Position numbers and translations under genes: made by a program. From Caldimonas tepidiphila (lineage in GTDB: Bacteria > Pseudomonadota > Gammaproteobacteria > Burkholderiales > Burkholderiaceae_C), in NCBI RefSeq assembly GCF_003569765.1, contig NZ_QXMG01000003.1, positions 149,157-213,156 of the forward strand: a stretch of 64,000 nt of DNA, written 5' to 3'. Shown here piece by piece: positions 29,112 to 37,800 of this stretch. Every line of letters begins with the position of its first letter. The first letter of the stretch is position 1. Under the pieces are notes generated by a model. It was not told the origin of the DNA and did no database searches. It saw only the letters and a program-made list of their open reading frames with translations.

Positions 29112-29440
29112 AGCTCGACGTACAACAGCGAGAGGGCGCCACCGTGGTGGACGTGCAGGCGCCGCGCCTCGACGCCGCGCAGGCCGCGGCCTTCAGGAAC
29201 GCACTGCTCGACGTGGTCAAGGACGGCACCGTGTCGAAGCTGGTGCTCGACTTCGGCAAGGTGAAGATGATCGACTCCAGCGGCCTCGGCGCGCTCGTCT
29301 CGGTGCTCAAGAGCCTCAACGGCAAGGGTGCCATCCTCGTCGCGGGCGCCAACCCCTCCGTGCTCGGCGTGTTCAAGCTCACGCGGCTCGACCGCGTGTT
29401 CCCGATTCACGAAAGCGTGGACGCCGCCGTCACGGCCTGA
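29108..29440 (+). CDS. STAS-domain anti-anti-sigma factor
   Basis: The 110-residue protein is a single STAS domain with the phosphorylation motif KMIDSSGLGALV. Ser57/Ser58 align with the serine phosphorylated in SpoIIAA/RsbV-type proteins. The start ATG overlaps the stop of the phosphatase gene (ATGA). It would cycle between phosphorylated (by the RsbW-like kinase at 29458) and free forms (by the PP2C at 27846), the free form binding the kinase or another partner. No sigma factor gene lies nearby, so the switch may control protein activity directly rather than transcription. Confidence 0.93.
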   Translation: MKLDVQQREGATVVDVQAPRLDAAQAAAFRNALLDVVKDGTVSKLVLDFGKVKMIDSSGLGALVSVLKSLNGKGAILVAGANPSVLGVFKLTRLDRVFPIHESVDAAVTA

Positions 29441-29457
29441 GCCGCCGCCCTAGCCGT

Positions 29458-29964
29458 ATGAACGCCCCGCAGGACGAGCCCACCGGTGCCGAGCCCGCAC
29501 CGCAGCCGGGCGCGCAGGTGATCTACCGCGTCCGCGTCGCCGCGCGACTCGAGGATGTCTCGCGCGTCTGCGCCGAGGTGGCGGCGCTCGCCGCCGAACG
29601 CCTCGGGGAGGCCGCGGCCGGCGAGGTCGACCTGGGGCTGTCGGAGGCGCTGTCCAACATCGTTCGCCACGGCTATCCGCCCGGCTCTCCGGACGCGGAT
29701 GTGCAGGTGGTCTGCGTCGACGCCGGCGACCGCTGGTGCCTGCGCGTCTTCGACCGCGGCCGGTCGATCCCGGAAGAACGGCTGCGGCCGAGCGAGGACG
29801 ATCCCTTCGACTTCGACCCGGAGCGCCTCGACGCGCTGCCCGAGGGCGGCATGGGGCTTGCCCTGCTGATGGCGTCTTTCGACCAGGTCGAATACCAGGC
29901 CGGCACCGACGGGAATCTCCTCGTGCTGAGCAAGCGGATCGGGGACGAGCCGGCCCGCCCCTAG
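29458..29964 (+). CDS. RsbW-like serine kinase / anti-sigma factor
   Basis: The 168-residue protein has a GHKL ATPase domain: N-box LSEALSNIVRHGY (Asn67), G1-like VFDRGRSIP (Asp99, Gly101) and G2 PEGGMGLALLMASFDQVEY (Gly130-Gly133). This pattern is that of RsbW/SpoIIAB kinases, which phosphorylate STAS partners. The start ATG 29458 is 17 bp after the STAS stop. An N-terminal Pro/Ala/Glu-rich tail of about 20 residues is unusual. It completes the three-part partner switch and directly precedes the glycosyltransferase. Confidence 0.9.
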   Translation: MNAPQDEPTGAEPAPQPGAQVIYRVRVAARLEDVSRVCAEVAALAAERLGEAAAGEVDLGLSEALSNIVRHGYPPGSPDADVQVVCVDAGDRWCLRVFDRGRSIPEERLRPSEDDPFDFDPERLDALPEGGMGLALLMASFDQVEYQAGTDGNLLVLSKRIGDEPARP

Positions 29965-29998
29965 AGGCAAGAAGCCACCAAGACCGGAGACAAGGACC

Positions 29999-31852
29999 TT
30001 GCGTTTCTATTTCGAAGCCTTCGAGGACCGGCGCCCGCCGCCCCCGGTGCCGTATTCGCCGCTGATCGAGTCGCTCTGGCAGTTCTTCGTCGTGCTCGCG
30101 CTGGTGTTCGGCGCCCGCTACCTGTGGTGGCGCTGGACCGCCTCGCTCAACATGGACGCGCTGTGGCTGTCCATCCCGCTCGCCTTCGCGGAGACGATGT
30201 CCTACGTCGGCCTGGTGCTCTTCACGGTGAACCTCTGGAGCACGCGCGACCCCGAGCGCCGGCCCCCGCCCGCGACGATCAGCGAATGCGTGAACGAGCC
30301 GCTCGACCCCGACCGGCCGATCTCGGTGGACGTCTTCATCACCACCTACAACGAGGAGGAGGAGCTGGTGCGGCTGTCGATCCGCGACGCCAAGGCGATG
30401 CGCTACCCGCACCCGATCGATGTGCGCATCCACGTGCTCGACGACGGGCGCCGGCCGCTGATGCGCGAGATCGCCGGCCAGGAGGGGGTGAACTACATCA
30501 CCCGCTCGAACAACGTCGGCTTCAAGGCCGGCAACCTGCGCAACGGCATGGAGCAGACCAGCGGCGACTTCATCGTCATCTGCGACGCCGACACGCGCCT
30601 CTTCCCGACCTACCTGGAACACACGCTCGGCTACTTCCGCGACCTACAGATGGCCTGGGTGCAGACGCCGCAATGGTTCTACGACATCCCGCTCGGCAAG
30701 GACCTGCCCGACTGGCTGGCGCAGTACCTGGGCCGGCCCGGGCGCTGGCTCGGGCGGGGCATCGAGAAGGTGTTCGGGCCGATGCCGATCGGGCGCGACC
30801 CCTTCGCGAACGACCCGAAGATGTTCTACGACGTGATCCTGCGCCGCCGCAACTCGGCCAACGCGGCCTTCTGCTGCGGCGCGGCCTCGATCCACCGGCG
30901 CGAGGCGGTGATGCAGGCGGCGCTGCGCGCCTACGGCATGTCGATCGAGTCGCAGGTCGGCAGGCTGTCGAGGAAGATCCCGGATGCGGAGATGAAGCGC
31001 GACTTCGAGGACGCGGTGCGCGGCCAGCTCGCGCTCGAGACCGAGTTCACGCCCTACAAGTTCCACGTCTCCGAGGACATCTACACCTCGATCGTGCTGC
31101 ACAACGACCCCGACCAGCGCTGGAAGTCGGTGCTGCACCCGCAGGTCGAGTCGAAGATGCTGTCGCCGCAGGACCTGCTCGCCTGGGCCACGCAGCGCTT
31201 CAAGTACGCCGGCGGCACGATCGACATCGCGCTGCGCGACAACCCGCTCTTCAAGGGCCGCATGTCGCTGCGCCAGCGGCTGATGTACCTCAGCACCTTC
31301 TGGTCCTACCTCGGCGGCGTCTGGAACCTGATCTTCCTGTCGGCACCGATCATCACGCTCTTCACCGGCATCTCGCCCGTGGTGGCCTACTCGATGGACT
31401 TCTACGTCCACTTCCTGCCCTTCGTGCTGCTCAACGAGCTGGCCTTCATGTTCGGCACCTGGGGCATCGCGGCCTGGGAGGGCAAGGCGTCCTACCTGTC
31501 CTTCTTCTCGATCAACCTGCGCGCGCTGTGGACTGTGCTCAAGGGCGAGAAGATCAAGTTCCCGGTCACGCCGAAGACGCGGCAGGAGGGCAACTACCTG
31601 CACATGGTCTGGCCGCAGATCGCGGTGGTCGTGCTGACCGTGCTCGGCCTCGTGGTGGCCGCGGTGCGCGTGTTCGCGTTCGGCGCGACGCACGAGCTGC
31701 CGGTGCTGATCGTCATCTCCGTCTGGAGCGTCTACAACATCGCCGCGATGCTGCCGATGATCCGCGCCGCGGTCTGGAAGCCCGACGACGATCCGTCGCA
31801 ACCGCTGGACGAGGCGGTCGAGCGGCCCTCGGCTCCGGTCCGTGGCTTCTGA
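29999..31852 (+). CDS. BcsA-like processive glycosyltransferase (GT2), no PilZ domain
   Basis: The 617-residue membrane protein has two N-terminal helices, a cytoplasmic GT2 domain and about five to six C-terminal helices. Catalytic motifs are FITTYNEEEE near residue 113, LDDGRRP near 147, the DxD in ICDADTR near 195 and the base in VSEDIYTS near 357. The product-binding QxxRW motif is altered to QRFKYAGG (Gln399). It likely polymerises a beta-linked sugar from a UDP-sugar and extrudes it. Unlike BcsA it has no PilZ domain, so direct c-di-GMP control is not expected. The best start is TTG 29999 after AAGGA; no ATG or GTG fits. It follows the RsbW-like gene by 34 bp. Confidence 0.9.
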   Translation: MRFYFEAFEDRRPPPPVPYSPLIESLWQFFVVLALVFGARYLWWRWTASLNMDALWLSIPLAFAETMSYVGLVLFTVNLWSTRDPERRPPPATISECVNEPLDPDRPISVDVFITTYNEEEELVRLSIRDAKAMRYPHPIDVRIHVLDDGRRPLMREIAGQEGVNYITRSNNVGFKAGNLRNGMEQTSGDFIVICDADTRLFPTYLEHTLGYFRDLQMAWVQTPQWFYDIPLGKDLPDWLAQYLGRPGRWLGRGIEKVFGPMPIGRDPFANDPKMFYDVILRRRNSANAAFCCGAASIHRREAVMQAALRAYGMSIESQVGRLSRKIPDAEMKRDFEDAVRGQLALETEFTPYKFHVSEDIYTSIVLHNDPDQRWKSVLHPQVESKMLSPQDLLAWATQRFKYAGGTIDIALRDNPLFKGRMSLRQRLMYLSTFWSYLGGVWNLIFLSAPIITLFTGISPVVAYSMDFYVHFLPFVLLNELAFMFGTWGIAAWEGKASYLSFFSINLRALWTVLKGEKIKFPVTPKTRQEGNYLHMVWPQIAVVVLTVLGLVVAAVRVFAFGATHELPVLIVISVWSVYNIAAMLPMIRAAVWKPDDDPSQPLDEAVERPSAPVRGF

Positions 31853-31869
31853 ACAAGGGAGGGAGAGGA

Positions 31870-33192
31870 ATGAGCTTCCGACGCAACCTGGTCCACGCGC
31901 GCAGCTACATCGTCACGATCCTCGCGCTGGTGGTCGCCTTCGGCGCGGTGATCTGGATGGAGACGCGCAACGGCTGGGCGCAACCGGGCGCCGTCGCGGC
32001 GGATCTGCCCGCCACGGTCGACACGAAGGCGATACGCACCGGCACCCGGCCCCTCAACGAGCAGGAACAGGCCTGGGCGCGCATCGCGTGGAGCTACTTC
32101 CAGCGCAACGTCGATGCGCAGACCGGCCTCGCCTCCTCGGTCGCGGACTACCCCTCGGCGACGATGTGGGACACCGGCTCCTACCTGATGGCGGTGCTGG
32201 CGGCGCGGCGCCTGGGCCTGATCGAGCAGCCGGAGTTCGACGCGCGCATCTCGCGCGCACTCGCCTCGCTGCAGAAGATGCCGCTCTTCGAGGGGAGGCT
32301 GCCGAACAAGGCCTACAACACCAGCACGCTGGCAATGACCGACTACGCCAACCAGCCCTCGGAGCGCGGCATCGGCTGGTCGGTGATCGACCTCGGGCGG
32401 CTGCTCGCGCCCTTCAACGTGCTGGTGTGGCAGCACCCGCAGCACACCCCAGCGGTGCGGGCCGTGATCGCCCGCTGGGACACCGCCGCGATGATGTCCC
32501 GGGGCGAGCTGATGGGCGCGCGCGTCAACCCCGACGGCAACACCGAGCTCGTGCAGGAAGGCCGTCTCGGCTACGAGCAGTACGCGGCGCGCGCTTTCTC
32601 GCTGATGGGGCTGGACGTCACCGCGGCCGGCAGCTACACGCGCAACCTCGCCTGGGCCGAGGTCGAGGACGTGCGCATCGCGCACGACCGGCGCAGCGAG
32701 CGCGAGTACGGCGCGCACAACTACGTGCTCAGCGAGCCCTACGTGCTCGACGGCCTGGAGTTCGGCTGGGACCACTACTCGCGCGAGCTGGGCTGGCGGC
32801 TGCTGCAGGCGCAGCAGCGGCGCTTCGAGCGCACCGGGCAGCTCACCGCGGTGACCGAGGACCACCTCGACCAGAAGCCCTACTTCGCCTACAACAGCGT
32901 GTTCGCCAACGACCGCGCCTGGTACACGCTCTCCGACACCGGCGAGGACCTGGGCGCGCTGCGCACGCTGAGCGTGAAGGCCTCCTTCGGCTGGTGGGCG
33001 CTCTACGACACCGACTACACGCGCCGCCTCGTCGCGGCGGTCGCCCCGCTGCACGACCCGCAGCAGGGCTGGTACGCCGGGCTCTACGAGCAGACCAAGC
33101 AGCCCAACAAGGTGCTGACCGCCAACACCAACGCGGTGGTGCTGGAGAGCCTGGCCTACATCGCAGGCGGCCGCTTCGTGAACTACCGATGA
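31870..33192 (+). CDS. DUF3131 protein, membrane-anchored
   Basis: The 440-residue protein has one N-terminal anchor (SYIVTILALVVAFGAVIWME) and a periplasmic DUF3131 region rich in Trp/Tyr/Asp with the pattern ARIAWSYFQRN, PSATMWDTGSYLMA, IGWSVIDLGRLL, VQEGRLGYEQYAARAF and YSRELGW. DUF3131 resembles (alpha/alpha)6-barrel glycoside hydrolases and is often encoded beside GT2 synthases, so it probably binds or trims the nascent polysaccharide. The catalytic activity is unproven. The ribosome site is GGGAGAGG and the stop overlaps a possible start of the next, paralogous gene. Confidence 0.85.
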   Translation: MSFRRNLVHARSYIVTILALVVAFGAVIWMETRNGWAQPGAVAADLPATVDTKAIRTGTRPLNEQEQAWARIAWSYFQRNVDAQTGLASSVADYPSATMWDTGSYLMAVLAARRLGLIEQPEFDARISRALASLQKMPLFEGRLPNKAYNTSTLAMTDYANQPSERGIGWSVIDLGRLLAPFNVLVWQHPQHTPAVRAVIARWDTAAMMSRGELMGARVNPDGNTELVQEGRLGYEQYAARAFSLMGLDVTAAGSYTRNLAWAEVEDVRIAHDRRSEREYGAHNYVLSEPYVLDGLEFGWDHYSRELGWRLLQAQQRRFERTGQLTAVTEDHLDQKPYFAYNSVFANDRAWYTLSDTGEDLGALRTLSVKASFGWWALYDTDYTRRLVAAVAPLHDPQQGWYAGLYEQTKQPNKVLTANTNAVVLESLAYIAGGRFVNYR

Positions 33193-33236
33193 GAAAGGGA
33201 CTCGCCCGCACACCGGGCGCGCCCGAGGACATGCCG

Positions 33237-34829
33237 ATGAAGACCTTGAAGGAACCACTCGCGGGCCTGGGCGGGCGGCTGCGGCGGCTGCCGGGGCTGC
33301 TGGCGCTCGCCGCCACGATGGCGCTGGCCGGATGCGGCATCGTCGCGCAGCAAGCGAGCGACGCCAGGCACCACCAGGTGGCGGCCGAGGTGTCGTCGCC
33401 GCGCCGCGGCGCGCTCACCGAGCGCGAGATGGAGATGGCGCGCATCGCGTGGACCTACTTCGAGAACAACTTCCAGCCGAAGACCGGGTTCGTCAACGCG
33501 GTGCAGAACTACCCCTCGACGACGATGTGGGACACCGCGTCCTACATGGCGGCGCTGCTCGCCGCGCGCGAGCTCGGCCTGATCGACAAGGACAAGTACG
33601 ACACCCGGCTGCGGCTGCTGCTCGGCACGCTGCTGAAGCTGGATCTCTTCCGCGGCGAGATGCCCAACAAGGTCTACGACACGCAGACCGCCGCGAAGGT
33701 GGACTACACCAACAAGCCGGGCGAGATCGGCTTCTCGGCGATCGACCTCGGCCGGCTCTTCATCTGGCTGAAGATCACCAAGGAGCGCTTTCCCGAGCAC
33801 TCCGACGCGATCGACCGCTTCATGCTGCGGCTGGACTTCCGCCGCGTGCTCGACCGCAACGGCACGATGTTCGGTGCGATGCTCGACAAGGAGGGCAAGG
33901 TCCAGTACGTGCAGGAGGGCCGGCTCGGCTACGAGGAGTACGCCGCCAAGGGCTTCGAGCTCTGGGGCTTCAACGCGGCGCAGGCGCTCGCGCCCGAGCC
34001 CTTCGACACGATCCAGGTCTACGGCGTGGCCCTGCCCTACGACACGCGCGATCCGCGCCGCTTCTCGCAGCACAACTACGTCGTCGCCGAGAGCTACGTG
34101 CTCGACGCGCTGGAGATGAACTGGGACCAGGCCCTGGACCGCCGCGACGACGACCGCCACCACTCGCAGTGCTGGATGGCCGACTTCGGCCACCGGGTCT
34201 ACCGCGTGCAGGAGATGCGCCATCAGGTCACCGGCATCCTGACCGCCCGCACCGAGCATCAGCTCGACCGCGCGCCCTACTTCGTCTACGACACCATCTA
34301 CTCCGACGGCTACCCCTGGAACACCATCACCGACACCGGCAAGTACGTGCCCGAGGTTGCGGCGGTGGCGCTCAAGGCGGCGCTCGGCATGTGGGTGCTG
34401 TGGGAGACGCCCTACACCGACCTGCTGTTCGACGCGATCTCCTCGGCCCACGACCCGAAGAAGGGCTTCTTCGAGGGCCTCTACGAGAACGGCTCCGGCC
34501 CGATCCGGGAGCACACCGCCAACAACAACGGCATCATGCTCGAGGCCCTGCTCTACAAGGTGCAGGGGAAGCTTCTGAAGTGGGGCGAGCGCGACGGCGG
34601 CCTCTGGGAGGCGATCGGCGCCGACCCGTTTGCCGAGAACGTGAAGGGCGTGCCGCGCTTCGTGCGTGCATCGCTGGTGAAGACGCCGACGCCGAGCGTG
34701 CGGCCCAACGACCCCGGCCGCCTGTGGCGCGCGAGCCAGGCGGGCCCCGCTGCGCCGAGTTGTGGACGCTGCTCCTGCGCCAACGAGCCGTTCGACTACT
34801 CCCCCGGCTGGCGCGTCCAGCCCCGCTGA
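33237..34829 (+). CDS. DUF3131 lipoprotein (paralogue of the preceding gene)
   Basis: From ATG 33237 (GAGG eight bases upstream) the 530-residue product has a lipoprotein signal ending LAATMALAGCGIVAQ. An in-frame ATG at 33189, overlapping the previous stop as ATGA, is an alternative that adds 16 residues. The body repeats the DUF3131 pattern of its neighbour: ARIAWTYFENN, PSTTMWDTASYMAA, GFSAIDLGRLF, VQEGRLGYEEYAAKGF and QHNYVVAESYVLDALE. It carries a C-terminal tail of about 60 residues absent from the first copy, with a cysteine cluster (CGRCSC). The pair would place related enzymes at the inner and, if sorted, the outer membrane. Confidence 0.87.
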   Translation: MKTLKEPLAGLGGRLRRLPGLLALAATMALAGCGIVAQQASDARHHQVAAEVSSPRRGALTEREMEMARIAWTYFENNFQPKTGFVNAVQNYPSTTMWDTASYMAALLAARELGLIDKDKYDTRLRLLLGTLLKLDLFRGEMPNKVYDTQTAAKVDYTNKPGEIGFSAIDLGRLFIWLKITKERFPEHSDAIDRFMLRLDFRRVLDRNGTMFGAMLDKEGKVQYVQEGRLGYEEYAAKGFELWGFNAAQALAPEPFDTIQVYGVALPYDTRDPRRFSQHNYVVAESYVLDALEMNWDQALDRRDDDRHHSQCWMADFGHRVYRVQEMRHQVTGILTARTEHQLDRAPYFVYDTIYSDGYPWNTITDTGKYVPEVAAVALKAALGMWVLWETPYTDLLFDAISSAHDPKKGFFEGLYENGSGPIREHTANNNGIMLEALLYKVQGKLLKWGERDGGLWEAIGADPFAENVKGVPRFVRASLVKTPTPSVRPNDPGRLWRASQAGPAAPSCGRCSCANEPFDYSPGWRVQPR

Positions 34830-34848
34830 GCCCTTGCAAGCCGCAGCG

Positions 34849-37800
34849 ATGGACCAGGAGCGGCCCCCGTCCCCGCCCCGCTCGACCTGGGTCCTGCCGG
34901 CCGCGGTGCTGCTGGCGAGCCTCGGGCTCACCGGCTCGGGCGTCTACATGCTCGACCGCTCGATCGAGACGGCGGCCCAGGTGCGCTTCAGCCGCCAGCT
35001 CGACCGGGTCGAGCGCGAGATCCAGCAGCGCTTCCGCCAGCCGGTGCACGCCGTCAACAGCCTCAGGAGCGTGCTCACGGCCTTCCCCGAGCCCGGACCC
35101 GACGTGCTGCGCACCTACGTGGAGGCCCGCGACCTCCCGGGCGAGTTTCCCGGCCTGCGCGGCCTCGGCTTCGGCCAGCGCGTGCTGCGCGAGGACCTCG
35201 AGCGCTTCGTCGCCGCGGAGCGCAGCGCCGGGCGCAGCGGCTTCCAGGTGCGCACGAGCGGCAAGGCCCCCGACCTCTACGTGCTGAAGTTCATCGAGCC
35301 GATCGAGCAGAACCGGGCCGCCTGGGGCTTCGACATCGGCTCCGAGGCGGTGCGCCGCGCGGCGATCGAGCGCGCGGCCCTGACCGGCGAGCCGACGCTC
35401 ACCGCCCGCATCACGCTGGTGCAGGACGACCGGCAGGGCGCGGGCTTCATGTACATGGCGCCCGTCTATCGCGGGGGAGATCTTCCGGAGCCGGCCGGGC
35501 GGCGCCTGAGCGAGCTCGCCGGCCTCGTCGTTGCGCCGATCGTGGTGCGCGAGCTGCTCGCGGGAATCGCGGAGGTCGCCGACGAGCAGCTCGACATCGC
35601 GCTCTACGACGGGCCTGCCACCGACCCCGCCCGCCTCGTCTACGAGTTGCACGAGACGCAGGCGGACCGGCCGCATGCGCTGCCGTCCCGGGATCCGCTG
35701 TTCGAGGCCGAGCGCGGCATGACGATCGGGGGCCGCACCCTGACGCTGCGCGCGCTGAGCACGCCCGCCTTCGAGACCGAGATCGACCGCGGCCTTCAGG
35801 TGGCCCTGGGCGTCGCGGGAGTCCTGCTCAGCGGCCTGCTGGCCCTGTCGGCCTGGCTGCTCGCGGTCGGCCGCGCCCGCGCCGAGACGCTGGCGCGGGA
35901 GATGACGGCCGACCTGCGCCGCCTCGCGAAGGTGGTGCAGCACACCTCGAACGCCGTCTTCATCACCGACGCCGAGCGGCGCATCACCTGGGTCAACCGG
36001 GGCTTCGAGCGGATCTTCGGCTACCGCCATGCGGAGGCGCTGGGGCACACGCCGGGCGAGCTGCTCGACAGCGATCGCACCGACCCGGCCGAGCTGCAGC
36101 GCATCCGCGAGGCCCAGCAGCGCGGCGAGCCCTACCAGGGCGAGCTGCTCCAGCGCGGCAAGGACGGGCGAGACGCCTGGATCGACGTGGAGCTCCAGCC
36201 GCTGCACGGCGAGCGCGGCGAGCTCACTGGCTTCATGGCGATCGAGTCGGACATCACCGCGCAGAAGGACGCTCAGACGCGGCTGCAGGCGGCCTTGCGC
36301 GAGACCCAGGCGCTGCTGCGCACGATCGACCTGCACGCAATCGTCTCGGTGGCCGACCGCTCGGGCCGCATCGTCGACGTCAACGAGGCCTTCGTGCGCA
36401 CGAGCGGCTACCCGCGCGAGGAACTGCTCGGGCAGGATCACCGCATCCTCGACTCGGGCGTGCACCTGCCGGCCTTCTGGGCCGAGATGCGCGACACCAT
36501 CGGCTCGGGTCGGCCCTGGCGCGGCGAAATCTGCAACCGCGCCCGCGACGGCTCGCTCTACTGGGTGAGCTGCGTCGTCGCGCCCTTCGTCGGCCTGGAC
36601 GGCACGATCGAGAAGTACGTGTCGATCTGCACCGACGTCACCGAGAGCCGGCTCGCGCACGAACGCCTGAGCGCGATGACGGCGCGCCTGGAGCTCGCGA
36701 TCGAGGGCAGCAACGACGGGCTGTGGGACTGGATGGACGTGCGCTCGGAGGAGGCCTGGTGGTCGCCGACCTTCTACGAGCTGCTCGGCTACCGGCCGGG
36801 TGAGGTGCCGGCGAGCATCGACACCTTCCGCTCGCTGCTGCACCCGCAGCACCGCGAGCGCGTGACGGCGGCCCTCGATCAGGCGCTGCGCGGCGGACCG
36901 GCCTTCGACACCGAGGCGCCCTTGCGCAGCAAGTCGGGCGAGTGGCGCTGGTTCCGCGGACGGGCCAAGGTGTACTTCGACGCCGCGGGCAAGGCGCAGC
37001 GCATGGCGGGCTCGCTGCAGGACATCCACGACCGCAAGCAGGCCGAGGCGGCGCTGTCGCGCACCACCGCGCAGCTGCGCTCGGTGCTCGACGCTGCTTC
37101 CGAGGTCTCGGTCATCGCGACCGGGCTGGACGGATCGGTCACGGTCTTCAACCGCGGCGCCGAGCAGCTGCTCGGCTGGGAGGCCGGCGAGATCGTCGGG
37201 CGCCACACCCTCGCGAAGTTCCACGACCCGCAGGAGCTGGAGCAGCGCCGCGCCGAGCTGTCGGCGGAACTCGGCCGCGCGGTGGAGGCGGCGGAGGTGT
37301 TCGCCGAGGAGGCCCGCCTCGCCCGCCCCCGCGAGTGGAGCTACGTGCGCCGCGACGGCAGCCGTGTCAGTGTCTCGCTCGTCATCACCGAGATGCGCGC
37401 CGACGACGGCGAGACAATCGGGCGCCTGAGCCTCGCGCAGGACATCACGCTGCGCAAGGAGCACGAGGCCTCGCTGCGCGAGGCGCGCGCGCGCGCCGAG
37501 CAGGCCAACGTCGCCAAGAGCCAGTTCCTCGCCAACATGAGCCACGAGATCCGCACGCCGATGAACGCGATCATCGGCATGACCGACCTCGCGCTCGAGG
37601 GCGAGCTCAACGCCGACCAGCGCGAGTTGCTCACCGTGGTGAAGGACTCGGCCCGCTCGCTGCTCAACCTGGTCAACGACATCCTCGACTTCTCGAAGGT
37701 CGAGGCCGGGCACCTGGAGTTCGAGCACGTCGGCTTCGACCTGCTCGAACTCGTCGCCGCGACGACGCGCACGCTCGACGAGCGCGCGCGCGGCAAGGGC

